Translations under genes and position numbers: made by a program
In this document: positions 1 to 9,024 of the stretch, piece after piece
Layout: the number at the start of each line of letters is the position of its first letter
How positions within the stretch are numbered: the stretch's first letter is position 1
NCBI RefSeq assembly: GCF_000378985.1
Contig: NZ_KB905370.1
Coordinates: 4,710,799 to 4,774,798, forward strand
Reading direction: 5' to 3'
Origin: Ensifer sp. BR816
Lineage (GTDB): Bacteria; Pseudomonadota; Alphaproteobacteria; Rhizobiales; Rhizobiaceae
DNA length: 64,000 nucleotides
Notes under the pieces: model-generated
Databases searched by the model: none
The model's input: only the letters and a program-made list of their open reading frames with translations
What the model was told of the DNA's origin: nothing

Positions 1-666
1 AGATCGGCTCGCTGCGCGACAAGCCGGCCGGCACGATCCGCATCACCTGCACCGACGCGATCATCGAGACGATCTTCCGGCCGAAGCTCGGCGCGTTCCT
101 GCAACAATATCCCGATATCCGGGTCGAGCTCGACATGAATTGCGCGCTCGTCGATATCGTCGCCGAGCGCTTCGATGCCGGCGTGCGCATCGGTGAGGCG
201 CTGGAGAAGGATATTGGTGGCGACGCGGGTCGGGCCGGACTGGCGCTTCAGCGTCGTTGGTTCACCCGCCTATTTCGCGCGCCATGCACCACCTGCCACG
301 CCGCAGGATCTGCGTGAGCATAACTGCGTCAACATCCGATTGTCGTCCTCCGGCGGTACGCTCCGATGGGAGTTCCGCTCGCCCGAGGGGCGCGACATCA
401 GCCTGCGTGTCGAGGGGCAGGCGACGTTCAACACCTCCGGGGCCGCTCTCACCGGCGCCGTCGACGGGCTCGGTCTCGCCTGGACGCCGCAGGAGCTTGC
501 CGCGCCATTCCTCGCGGACGGCCGCCTCATCGAGGTTCTCGCCGATTGGTGCCCGTTCTACGAGGGCTATCATCTCTACTACCCCAGCCGCAAACAGAAC
601 TCTCCGGCGTTTTCAGCCTTCATCGAGGCCATGCGCTTCCGTGGACCATTGAGAGCCAGGGAGTGA
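1..666 (+). pseudogene. LysR-family regulator, 5'-truncated by the window and frameshifted
   Basis: The translation matches the effector-binding half of a LysR-type regulator. It begins mid-protein at the window edge (IGSLRDKPAGTIRIT) and continues with the typical region around VRIGEALEKD. Reading then has to move to another frame, where VATRVGPDWRFSVVGSPAYF and the rest of the domain follow to a stop at 664-666. The break lies at about 213-216, where the sequence reads gatattggtggcg. Removing one t restores D-M-V-A-T-R-V, which is what the family has there, so a one-base insertion is the simplest explanation. The DNA-binding helix-turn-helix lies outside the window. The gene is dead or carries a sequencing error; which of these cannot be told from here. 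Confidence 0.85.
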
Positions 667-1154
667 AGGGGTTACGCCGAGCAACAGGATGGGGCGGCGC
701 TTGAACGGAAAAGGCATCGGTCTAGCGGGTCCGCGATGCGTCACAATATCATCGATGGGCGAGAATGGACGTGCCTTGATGCGAGGCCGACCAGATCAAG
801 GAAGCGGTCGACACGGTCGGGGGCAGCCCTCTACCATCAATTCGTTCGCCGCGATCCGCTTCTCCGACGGATGTGGTTTCTGGCGGCTGACCGGTTCGAG
901 TAGAACGACCCGAGATATCAGCCACTGCGGACCTTTGCGCCCTCGACAAGCAATGGCCGACTTGGGTCGGAATTCGCCTTCATCGGCGTCGCAGGTGGGT
1001 GGTGTCCCGTCGTTCGCTCAAGCCGCATGAGTGCCAGCGTTTCGCCAATGCGGACGTTCCAAGCGCTTCAACAATAAGCCGCATTGTGGCCGCGCGCGGG
1101 CTGAAGGCGGATCAATTGCCTGAGCTGACTTGATCGCTCGCGGTCGGCTCTCCA
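667..1154. other. no recognisable gene
   Basis: About 490 bases between the LysR remnant and the groEL paralog. Short open frames exist on both strands, but none has a family-like sequence or a convincing ribosome-binding site. The missing first part of the groEL paralog should lie in the last 200 bases and cannot be recognised, so this stretch probably carries a rearrangement or deletion junction. Confidence 0.5.
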
Positions 1155-2635
1155 TTGACGAGTATACCCGCGTTGCTCGAGGACAGGTTCGAGGACATGG
1201 GCGTTCAGTTGCTCAGGCAGGTCGCCATCAAAACCTCCTACCTGGCGGGTGACGGCACGACGACGGCGGTGGTGCTCGCCGATGCGATCATCAGAGGCGG
1301 TGTCAGGGCGGTCACTGCTGGTATGAACCCGATGGACCTGAAGCGCGGGATTGATCGCGCTGTCGAGGCGATCGGCGCGGCATTGGAGCAGAATGCCAGG
1401 TCTGTCACCTCAAATGGCGAGATCGAACAGGTCGCCACGATTTCTGCCAATGGCGATCGGGACATCGGCCAGATCATCGCCGAGGCGATGGCGAAGGTCG
1501 GCAGGAATGGCGTGATCATGATCGAGGAAGGCAGGTCGCTCGAAACCGAAAGCGAGGTCATCACTGGCATTCAGTTCGACCGCAGCTACATCTCTCCCTA
1601 TTTTGTGACCAATCGAAACAAAATGCAGGTGGAGATGGAGGACGCGCTTGTCCTCGTTTGCGAGAAGAAACTGTCGCGCCTCAGCGAAATATTGCCGCTG
1701 TTGGAAAAAGTCATGCAGGCTGACCAGCCACTTCTCATCCTCGCCGAGGACATTGAAGCGGAAGTCAGGGCGGCGCTGGTTGTGAATAGGCTGCGCGGCG
1801 GCCTCAAAGTGGCTGCCGTCAAGGCGCCGGCCTATGGCGAGCTCCGCAAGGAGATCCTGCAAGACATAGCTTTGCTCACCGGCGGATCGGTCATCTCCGA
1901 GGATCTCGGTATCAAGCTCGAGTCCATCTCGCTCGACAACCTCGGCCGTGCCCGGAAGATTCGGGTGGACAAGCAGAATACCACGATCGCGGAAGGCGGC
2001 GGCTCAAGCGCGGAAATCGCTGCGCGGATCGCTGCGATCAAGGCGCAGCTCGAACTGTCCACGTCCGACTTTGACCGGGAAAAACTTCAGGAGCGGCTGG
2101 CGCGGCTTTCCGCCGGAATTGCAGTGATCCGGGTCGGCGGCGCGACCGAGTCGGAGGTTAGAGAGAAGAAGGACCGGATTCGCAACGCCATGCACGCCAC
2201 CCGAGCCGCCGCAGAGGAGGGTATTCTGCCCGGCGGTGGCGTCGCTCTCTTGCGTGCAAGCAGGGCGATCCGGATGCTGAAGGCTGAGAACCTCGACCAG
2301 CAGGCGGTATCAACATCGTCAAGGAAGCCGTAACCTGGCCGGCGAAACAGATTGCATCCAATGCGGGCGTGGATGGCTCGCTCGTCGCCGCCCAAATTCT
2401 CCAAAGAGATGACTACGGATGGGGCTACGACGCGCAAGCGGGGACGTTTGGCGATCTGTTTGTGGCGGGCATTGTCGATCCGGCCAAGGTGGTGCGCGCG
2501 GCCCTTCAAGGGGCAGCGTCCATGGCCGGTCTCATGATCATGACGGAAGCGATGGTGGCCGAGGTGCCCGGCCCGCCGCCGCCCGAGCTTCCCGGCCATC
2601 ACGATCACGAGGACAATCTCGACATTGAGTTCTAG
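1155..2635 (+). pseudogene. groEL paralog, N-terminus missing and frameshifted near the end
   Basis: Chaperonin-60 homology is strong from the region equivalent to about residue 68 of GroEL onward: [52 protein letters not shown], and PGGGVALL. The first part, including the start of the equatorial domain, is absent. At about 2305-2312 the frame breaks: the sequence reads caggcggtatcaac, where one extra g would give [11 protein letters not shown]. The second frame then runs through DYGWGYDAQAGTFGDL and DPAKVVRAALQGAASMA to a stop at 2633-2635. The C-terminal tail is unusual: proline, histidine and acidic residues (PPPPELPGHHDHEDNLDIEF) replace the GGM-repeat tail seen in the groEL at 56908-58545. 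It is unlikely to make a working ring protein. Confidence in the family is high, and in inactivation good. Confidence 0.88.
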
Positions 2636-2747
2636 CGCATCCCGTGCTTTCGTTGACAACGGATGAAATGTTGCGGCGTAACACAAGGGTCGGATCCATG
2701 GCGCGGCAATACAAGTCTCTGTGGCTTCAGGCCCGAGACCTGCACCG

Positions 2748-2817
2748 CGTTCAGATCATTGGTGCACGCTCGCCATGGGCGCCAGTGCCGCGCGAGCGGC
2801 TTCGTCCTCGGGTCGAA
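2748..2817 (+). repeat. 70-base direct repeat, copy 1
   Basis: This segment matches 11625-11694 in the same orientation at 64 of 70 positions by eye, with no gaps. Shared core pieces are cgttcagatcatt, gggcgccagtgccgcgcg and agcggcttcgtcct. Neither copy lies in a recognisable gene. On the opposite strand both copies can be read as a short peptide containing TKPLARHWRPW, but no gene continues from it. Confidence 0.7.
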
Positions 2818-2940
2818 CTTTGGCCTTCACCAGGGCCAGCGAGCAGCGCTTCGTCGAGACGCGCCGCTTCGGGGACTCCAGAACGTGCCGGCGCAACACT
2901 TTCATGGATTCTCGGCTCGCGATCCACTACTCTCTCAGGC

Positions 2941-2950
2941 GGGAGGAAAT
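2941..2950 (+). promoter_or_regulatory. ribosome-binding site fixing a TTG start
   Basis: The sequence gggaggaaat precedes a TTG codon at 2955 by four bases. Translation from that codon begins MERRLAAIMAADVVGYSRL, the standard N-terminus of this cyclase family. The longer frame from 2721 has no comparable site. Confidence 0.8.
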
Positions 2951-2954
2951 CGGT

Positions 2955-4706
2955 TTGGAACGCCGCCTCGCCGCCATTATGGCCGCTGACGTAGTTGGCT
3001 ACTCGCGTCTGATCCGGACTGATGAGGACGGAACACTCGCGGCGCTGAAGTCGCTGCGCACTGACCTGATTGGACCGAAGATCGCGGAACATCATGGGCG
3101 TATCGTCAAGCTCATGGGCGACGGCTTGCTGGCAGAGTTCCCGAGCGTCGTGGAAGCCGTTCGGGCGGCCACCGAATTGCAGCAGGCGGTAGCTAATCGC
3201 ATCGTCGACGTGCCGGAACGGCAACGGATCGAATTCCGTGTCGGCATCAATCTGGGTGATGTGGCCATCGATGGCGAGGACATCTATGGCGACGGAGTCA
3301 ATGTCGCAGCCCGCCTAGAGTCGCTTGCCGAACCGGGTGGCGTCTACGTTTCCGGGGCAGTCCATGACCAGGTGCGCGATCGCCTCGGGCTTAGGTTCGA
3401 GGATCTCGGAAAGCAGCAGGTCAAGAACATCGATCGACCGGTTCGCGTTTGGCGCTGGCTGCGCGACGCCGCGGCGACCGGCGCCAAGGCCGTTCCCATG
3501 GAAGGGTCGCTGCCGGACAGGCCATCGATTGTCGTTCTGCCCTTCAACAACATGAGCCGCGATGCCGATCAGGAATATTTCAGCGACGGAATCACCGAAG
3601 ACATCATTACTGACCTTAGCAAGATCTCCGGTCTGTTCGTCATCGCCCGCAACTCGGCTTTCGTTTACAAGGACAAGGCGTTCAGCGTCCCGCATGTCTG
3701 CCGCGAGCTCGGCGTCAAATTCGCGCTTGAAGGCAGCATTCGCAAGGCCGGCAACCGGGTTCGTGTCACGGCTCAGTTGATCAACGGATCGAGCGGCGGC
3801 CATGTCTGGGCCGAGCGCTATGACCGCGAGTTGACCGATATCTTCGAGGTCCAGGACGATATCACGCAGCAGATCGTGACCACCTTGAAGGTCACACTCA
3901 GCGAAGCGGAAAAACCGCGCAGCGCCGAGGCCGGTACGAAGGACGTCGATGCCCATGATCTGTTCTTGCGCGGGCGGGAGTTCCTGAGCAGCGTCAAGAA
4001 AGATCGTGAGATGTTCGATCAGGCAACCGCGTGCTTCCGACAGGCGATCGCGCTCGATCGGGACTACGCCGCCCCCCATGCGGGCCTCGGCATGGCTTAT
4101 GTGCTCGATTATCAGAACCACTGGAGTGGCGCGCCGGAGACGTCGCTTGACCAGGCCGAGCGCTTCGCCAGCGAGGCGATCGGCAAGGACGATCAGGAGC
4201 CCTTCACCCATTTCGTGGTTTCCCTCGTCGCCATGTTCAGGAGGGATTATCAGCGCTGGGCCGACGAAACCGACCGCGCATTGGCGCTCAACCCCAATTT
4301 CGCCTCCGCTCTCAATATGCGCGGCGTTTTGCACATCTATACAGGGGAGCCTGAACTGGCGATCCCCTACATTGAACGCGCCATGCGCCTCGATCCTGTG
4401 GTTCAGCAGCAATACCTACACTTCCTCGGCACGGCCCACTTCGTGGCCTGCGACTACGAAAAGTCGGCCGCGCTGTTCCGCGACAGGATCGCCGTCAACC
4501 CGACCACGGATCTGTCGCGCGCATTTCTCGCTTCGGCATTGGGCCATCTGGGCAAGCTCGATGAGGCCCGCGAGGTTTGGCGCGAGCTCAAGGAGATCAA
4601 TCCAAGATACTCCCCCCTTGAGCATATAGGCCGCCTACCATTCCAAGACCCCGCCGACGCTGAGAAGTTCACGATTGGCCTGCGCAAGGCAGGCTTGGCG
4701 GCGTGA
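2955..4706 (+). CDS. class III adenylate/guanylate cyclase with TolB-like and TPR regions
   Basis: Predicted 583 residues from a TTG start. Residues 1-170 form a class III nucleotide cyclase domain, with the first metal-binding aspartate in MAADVVGYSRL, the second in VKLMGDGLLAEF, and the conserved IYGDGVNVAARLES segment. A TolB-like N-terminal region follows (SIVVLPFNNMSRDADQEYFS to about residue 320), then tetratricopeptide-like helices to the end, with repeats such as FRQAIALDRDYAAPHAGLG. No transmembrane segment is evident, so it is probably cytosolic. Proteins of this architecture are numerous in rhizobia and are annotated as producing cAMP; substrate and signal are unknown for this one. 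It follows the broken groEL paralog on the same strand and appears intact, unlike most neighbours. Confidence 0.88.
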   Translation: MERRLAAIMAADVVGYSRLIRTDEDGTLAALKSLRTDLIGPKIAEHHGRIVKLMGDGLLAEFPSVVEAVRAATELQQAVANRIVDVPERQRIEFRVGINLGDVAIDGEDIYGDGVNVAARLESLAEPGGVYVSGAVHDQVRDRLGLRFEDLGKQQVKNIDRPVRVWRWLRDAAATGAKAVPMEGSLPDRPSIVVLPFNNMSRDADQEYFSDGITEDIITDLSKISGLFVIARNSAFVYKDKAFSVPHVCRELGVKFALEGSIRKAGNRVRVTAQLINGSSGGHVWAERYDRELTDIFEVQDDITQQIVTTLKVTLSEAEKPRSAEAGTKDVDAHDLFLRGREFLSSVKKDREMFDQATACFRQAIALDRDYAAPHAGLGMAYVLDYQNHWSGAPETSLDQAERFASEAIGKDDQEPFTHFVVSLVAMFRRDYQRWADETDRALALNPNFASALNMRGVLHIYTGEPELAIPYIERAMRLDPVVQQQYLHFLGTAHFVACDYEKSAALFRDRIAVNPTTDLSRAFLASALGHLGKLDEAREVWRELKEINPRYSPLEHIGRLPFQDPADAEKFTIGLRKAGLAA

Positions 4707-5009
4707 CCCAGCCACAAGCCCTGTGCCTGATAGAGTTGACCGCGGGTGGAGGGGATATGGCCGTGGGCGGCTGTCCGCACAATTCAGCTAGCTGCCATTC
4801 GGCAAAGGACCGCTTCGGGTCGAAGCAGGTCCTCGAACGCGCGGCGCAGATATACGTCGATTCAGCCCACAGTTTGGGCAATTTCACAGGTCGGCCAACC
4901 AGCGAAATGCGCGACGGAGAAACGCCTGTTCGCCGGCGGTGATCGGCCCCCAGCACTCTACGGCAGCGTGCCACGCCCTATCCCCTGCGGCGCAGCACCC
5001 GTTGCGCCT
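4707..5009. other. no recognisable gene between convergent genes
   Basis: About 300 bases between the 3' ends of the cyclase and of the sorbosone dehydrogenase-like gene. Open frames on both strands are arginine- and serine-rich and family-less. No clear terminator hairpin with a T run was seen. Confidence 0.4.
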
Positions 5010-6316
5010 TCAGCCGCACTCCGCCTCGCCCGTCACGCGCCAGATCACATCGCCGACATCGTCCGCCACCAGCAGGGAGCCGTCCGGGCCGATGGCAACT
5101 CCAACAGGTCGCCCGTAGGACGACCGCTCATCAGGCGAAAGGAAACCGGTCAGAATGTCGCGCGGCAGCCCGGCCGGACATCCATTCACGAACGGCACGA
5201 AGACAGCCTTGTAGCCGCTCAACGTGCTGCGGTTCCAGGAGCCATGCTGCCCGATAACCATGCCGTCCGGGAAGCCGGGCAGACTGCCTGCGGGAAGCCA
5301 GCAAAGGCCGAGCGATGCAGTATGCCCGCCCAAGGCATAGTCCGGTGTTAGGGCGGTTGCGACTATCGCCGGGTCCTGCGGCACCCGGTCGTCCACGATC
5401 TGCCCCCAGTAGCAATAGGGCCATCCATAGAAGCTGCCGTCGCGCACCGATGTCAGATAGTCGGGAGGGGTCTCGTCGCCCAGTCCATCGCGCTCATTGA
5501 CCACCGTCCAAAGTGCACCTGTCGTGGGCTCCCACGCCATGCCCACCGGGTTGCGCAGACCGGAGGCAAATATGCGGTGCTCACCAGTCTCGAGATCAAG
5601 CTCGTGGATCGCGGCCCGTCCTTCCTCTGCCGCCATGCCGCGCTCGCCGATGTTGCTGAGCGAACCGACGCCGATGAAAAGCTTTCGTCCGTCGCGACTC
5701 GCAAGCAGGCTTCGCGTCCAATGCCCGCCGGCCTTGAAGGACGTAAGCTTTCGGCAGCGCTGATACGCGTGTCGCCCGTCTTATACGGGAACGCGACCAC
5801 CCCGTCTGTGTTGCCGACATACAACGTATCACCCAGCAACGCCATGCCGAACGGCTGATTGAGTCCGTCGAGAAATACCGCACGTATTTCCGCCACGCCG
5901 TCGCCGTCCGCATCGCGCAACAGCGTGATGCGGTTCGGACTTGCGCCCACTGCGGCGGCGCGCTTCATTGTGCTGAACATGGCGTAGTCGAAGACAGATT
6001 TGATGCCCCCCGGCTCGCTCAGTGCCTCAGCGACCAGTACGTCGCCATTCGGCAACACGTGAATCCAACGGGGATGCTTGAGCCCGGCCGCGAATGCGTT
6101 CACCTTGAGCCCGGCCGCCGCAGTCGGCATTTGCTCCGCGGTCCATCCCTTGGCTGTCGGCATCTTCAGGGTCGGAATGCCATGCGGCTTGGCTTCCGGG
6201 ACTTTCGGGGCGCTGCCATAGGCCGGTTCCAGGGAATCACCGTCCTGGCGGCGCAAAAGGATTACTACGGCGCCGATCAATGCGACCAGTCGACCGAAAA
6301 TGTCTGACAGGCCCAT
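5010..6316 (-). pseudogene. PQQ-type sorbosone/glucose dehydrogenase-like protein, frameshifted
   Basis: Translation from 6316, with ribosome-binding site taggaggg seven bases upstream of ATG, begins MGLSDIFGRLVALIGAVVIL, a membrane anchor or uncleaved signal. A six-bladed beta-propeller sequence of the soluble glucose/sorbosone dehydrogenase type follows: GLKHPRWIHVLPNGDVLVAE, RDADGDGVAEIRAVFLDGLN, GDTLYVGNTDGVV. At about 5750-5757 the frame breaks after GDTRISAA and the propeller resumes in another frame (KLTSFKAGGHWTRSL, GLRNPVGMAWEP, GWPYCYWGQ, GQHGSWNRS) to a stop at 5010-5012. Family members oxidise sugars in the periplasm with PQQ. The single break is either real decay or a sequence error in a short run of a residues. 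Confidence 0.82.
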
Positions 6317-6578
6317 GTGCCCTCCTAACCCTGATGCGCACGCTACCCGAAGCGCCTGCGGGTTGGTATCCTCAAACTGCATTGTTTTTGTGGCCACTTC
6401 GCTGGATTGAGAGCGCGCTACCTCCGCTTGGCAGGTGGTGACAAAGATGGTGACTGGCTCTGCGTCGGCCAACGCCCGGAGAGCGGCAGACTCAAGTCAT
6501 TCGGCGCTCACCGCCATACGACAGGAACGGGTCGATCCTGGCGTCTCGCGGAGGCCCTCTGAGATCGGCGACTGGTGC

Positions 6579-7166
6579 TTATAGAGCGGCGGAGGGCAGC
6601 CGATGAGAGAGATAGTCGCGCATCTGGCGAAGTGCATCTTCACGCGTCAGGCCCGTCGCCTGCAGACCGAGGCGCAGCCACAGCCCGTCAATTAATGCGG
6701 TGATGCCAAGAACGACGGCATCGCATTCGTCCTCCGGCAGAAGGTGAACCAGTGCCGACATTAGATTTGATCGCATCCGCGCATGAATTACTTTTTGGAT
6801 ACGCGCCAACTGCGGCTCCCGCGGCACCTCGGCGCAGAGCGCTAGCCAGGCATGGCAAATCGAAGGCCGGAAGAAGCGGTCCTCGAAGTTGCCTTCAATG
6901 ATCGCTTCCAGTCTTTCGAACGGGGTGGTGGCGCGGTTCAGGCGCGCCACCACGGCATCCTTCAAGGCCGCGTTCGCCTCGCGCATCGCATGCTCGAACA
7001 GTTCCTGCTTGTTCGCGAAGTAGTGCAGCACGATGCCTTTCGATGCGCCTGCTTGAGCGGCGACCTTCTCCAGTGTTGCCCCCGCCATGCCTTCACGCTG
7101 CAGGACCTCGAACGCCGCCCGTCTGAGTTCACGTTTCCGGATATCGCTGATCTTGGTCAGTTTCAT
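6579..7166 (-). CDS. BetI/TetR-family repressor
   Basis: Predicted 195 residues. Residues 8-55 are a TetR helix-turn-helix: GATLEKVAAQAGASKGIVLH followed by YFANKQELFEHAM. The C-terminal part (FFRPSICHAWLALCAEVPRE) resembles the ligand domain of BetI, the choline-responsive repressor of glycine betaine synthesis genes. The start at 7166 is preferred over a longer frame from 7235 because it has a purine-rich site (gagggcgtagaa) and because the extra residues would run into the divergent promoter. It is divergent from the choX-like gene, with two palindromes between them, so it probably represses that gene and itself in a choline-dependent way. It is not next to betA/betB here, so no gene symbol is given. 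Confidence 0.85.
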   Translation of the reverse strand: MKLTKISDIRKRELRRAAFEVLQREGMAGATLEKVAAQAGASKGIVLHYFANKQELFEHAMREANAALKDAVVARLNRATTPFERLEAIIEGNFEDRFFRPSICHAWLALCAEVPREPQLARIQKVIHARMRSNLMSALVHLLPEDECDAVVLGITALIDGLWLRLGLQATGLTREDALRQMRDYLSHRLPSAAL

Positions 7167-7199
7167 TTCTACGCCCTCATTTCGTTCACAATTGACAAA

Positions 7200-7211
7200 C
7201 TTTCCGGAAAG
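7200..7211. promoter_or_regulatory. candidate operator, perfect 12-base palindrome
   Basis: The sequence ctttccggaaag reads the same on both strands. It lies 34 bases upstream of the BetI-like start and about 57 bases upstream of the choX-like start, in the divergent promoter region. A role as repressor site is inferred from position only. Confidence 0.45.
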
Positions 7212-7219
7212 ATCAATAA

Positions 7220-7235
7220 TTGACCCATGGGACAA
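7220..7235. promoter_or_regulatory. candidate operator, imperfect 16-base palindrome
   Basis: The sequence ttgacccatgggacaa is symmetric at 14 of 16 positions and lies between the BetI-like and choX-like genes, 33 bases before the latter. TetR-family repressors bind palindromes of this size. Position supports, but does not prove, regulation by the neighbouring repressor. Confidence 0.45.
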
Positions 7236-7267
7236 TAAAATGACCAGCAGGACAAAAGGGGAATACG

Positions 7268-8206
7268 ATGAAGCGATCTCTGAAAGCCGGGGCTGCGGCG
7301 CTTGCCCTCATTGCCATTGCTGGTCCCGCGTTTGCGGGAGAGCCGGAGAGCTGCAAAACCGTGCGCATGGCTGAGCCGGGATGGAACGATCTTGCCTTTA
7401 CGACCGGGGTCGGCCTGACCTTGCTGAAGGCGCTGGGCTACGAGGCCAAGAGCCAGCTCCTCGGCATCGACGTCATCTACACCAGCCTGAAGAGCAAGGA
7501 CCTCGACGTCTTTCTTGGCTACTGGGACCCTGCCATGATCGCTTACTACAAGCCGTACAAAGAGGATGGCTCGGTCGAGACGGTTCGAAAAAATCTCGAG
7601 GGTGCCAAATACACCTTCGCCGTTCCCACTTACGCCTGGGAGGCTGGCGTCAGCGACTTTTCCGACCTGCAGAAATTTGCCGACAAATTCGAACGGAAGC
7701 TCTACGGCATCGAGCCTGGCTCCAACCAGCTGATGCTCGACGCGATCAAGGACCCGGCCCTTGGCCTCGAGGAATGGGAAGTGGTGGAGTCGAGCGAGCA
7801 AGGCATGCTCTCGGAAGTGACCCGCCGGACACGCGACAAGTCGTTCGTCGTTTTCCAGGGTTGGGCCCCGCACCCGATGAACACCGTCTTCGACATGAGG
7901 TATCTGACCGGTGGTGACAAGTTCTATGGCCCGAATTTCGGTTCGGCAACGGTTTCCACCCAGGTGCGCAAGGGCTACCTGCAGGAGTGTCCCAACGTCG
8001 CGAAGCTTTTGAACAATCTCGTCTTTGATGTCGACTACGAGAACCGTGGCATGGCCTACATCATGAATGATGGAATGGAACCGGAAGAAGCCGCTCTGGC
8101 ATCGATCAAAGACGAGCCAAAGCGGCTGGAAACCTGGCTGGCGGGGGTGTCGACGTTCGATGGTCAACCGGGTCTTGCCGCGGTGAAGGCCGCGCTCGGC
8201 CTGTGA
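7268..8206 (+). CDS. ChoX-like choline/quaternary-amine substrate-binding protein
   Basis: Predicted 312 residues. Residues 1-23 are a signal peptide ending AIAGPAFA-GEP, so the mature protein is periplasmic. The rest is an OpuAC/ProX-type binding protein: CKTVRMAEPGWNDLAF, DVFLGYWDPAM, KLYGIEPGSNQ, VVFQGWAPHPMN. The tryptophans and tyrosines in these segments correspond to the aromatic box that holds the trimethylammonium group in ChoX. The start has site aggggaa before ATG. No permease or ATPase gene lies beside it, unlike the choXWV operon of Sinorhizobium, so it must share a transporter encoded elsewhere or act alone. It is followed at once by an alpha/beta hydrolase gene whose ATG overlaps its stop codon. 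Confidence 0.87.
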   Translation: MKRSLKAGAAALALIAIAGPAFAGEPESCKTVRMAEPGWNDLAFTTGVGLTLLKALGYEAKSQLLGIDVIYTSLKSKDLDVFLGYWDPAMIAYYKPYKEDGSVETVRKNLEGAKYTFAVPTYAWEAGVSDFSDLQKFADKFERKLYGIEPGSNQLMLDAIKDPALGLEEWEVVESSEQGMLSEVTRRTRDKSFVVFQGWAPHPMNTVFDMRYLTGGDKFYGPNFGSATVSTQVRKGYLQECPNVAKLLNNLVFDVDYENRGMAYIMNDGMEPEEAALASIKDEPKRLETWLAGVSTFDGQPGLAAVKAALGL

Positions 8207-9024
8207 TGTGCAGCATCGAGGACGAATGGCATCGTCGCAAGCGGCGCGTCGAATTGCCAGGGGGGAGGCCGATTGCTTTCGTCGATAGCGGCGGAAGCGG
8301 GCCACCGCTTCTGCTGCTGCATGGCTATTCTGATACCGGCCGCAGCTTTGCCGCGCTTGAGCCCTTTCTCGCCGGCTATCGTCTGATCATTCCCGATCTT
8401 CCCGGACACGGCGCGTCGGCTATCGGCGACGGAGTGCACGTCAGCGATTTTGCGGCGAGCATTGAGTGGTCTCTGGCGTTCCTCGGCATTTCGCAGATGG
8501 CCGTCATCGGCCATTCCATGGGCGCGATGACGGCCATCGAGCTCGCCGCCCGGCGTCGCAATGACGTGAGCGCGCTGGTGCTTCTGTCCGCAAGCCTGCG
8601 TCCAGCTTTCGGCAGCGGGAGTGAACTTGCGCGGCGCATCCGCGCACTTCGCGATCCTATAGACCCCTCAGGGCAATTTCTCCGTGACTGGTATTCCTGC
8701 AGCCGACCTGTCGACCCCGAATTTCTGTCGAAGATGAGGATGGACGCAGCGAGGATGCCGGCGGCCGTCTGGCATGGCATCCTGGATGGCTTTGCCGAAA
8801 CCGATCTCCGGCATAGCGCCAGGCAGGTCACCGCGCCGGTGCTCTGTATCGGTGGTTCGGCGGATCCGCTCTTTGATAGCTCGCACCGCGAGGCGCTTGC
8901 CCAGGCATTCCCCTCGGTGCGATCCATCACACTCGACGGGTATGGACATAATCCGCATTGGGAAGACCCGCAGAGGCTTTCAGCGCTTATGATGTCGTTT
9001 CTGGCGGGAGCAGGGACGGTCTAG
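8206..9024 (+). CDS. alpha/beta-fold hydrolase coupled to choX-like gene
   Basis: Predicted 272 residues. The ATG at 8206 overlaps the TGA of the preceding gene (tgATG), so translation is likely coupled. The fold is clear: oxyanion-hole motif LLLLHGYSDTGRSF, nucleophile elbow VIGHSMGAM, acid loop GGSADPLF, and catalytic histidine in LDGYGHNPHWED. No signal peptide is visible, so it probably acts in the cytosol. Its substrate is not evident from sequence. The coupling to a choline-binding protein and a BetI-like regulator suggests an ester or amide of choline or another quaternary amine, but this is inference. Members of this family include esterases, haloperoxidase-like enzymes and C-C hydrolases. 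Confidence 0.82.
   Translation: MCSIEDEWHRRKRRVELPGGRPIAFVDSGGSGPPLLLLHGYSDTGRSFAALEPFLAGYRLIIPDLPGHGASAIGDGVHVSDFAASIEWSLAFLGISQMAVIGHSMGAMTAIELAARRRNDVSALVLLSASLRPAFGSGSELARRIRALRDPIDPSGQFLRDWYSCSRPVDPEFLSKMRMDAARMPAAVWHGILDGFAETDLRHSARQVTAPVLCIGGSADPLFDSSHREALAQAFPSVRSITLDGYGHNPHWEDPQRLSALMMSFLAGAGTV

Larger units (their letters stand above)
2636..2954. other. intergenic region with a copy of a 70-base repeat
   Basis: No gene is supported here. The cyclase frame is open back to a GTG at 2721, but the residues before 2955 are not like any cyclase N-terminus, and a good ribosome-binding site sits just before 2955. The stretch contains the first copy of a 70-base direct repeat (2748-2817). 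Confidence 0.55.

Noticed and set aside
1020..1140. possible MucR-like peptide (GLKADQLPEL)
   Set aside because: Only ten residues resemble the family and no zinc-finger part follows, so it is not supported.
2721..2954. N-terminal extension of the cyclase from a GTG start
   Set aside because: The residues are not family-like, they cover an intergenic repeat, and a strong ribosome-binding site lies just before TTG 2955.
4703..4942. 79-codon open frame after the cyclase
   Set aside because: No ribosome-binding site or family, and it overlaps the cyclase stop by chance.
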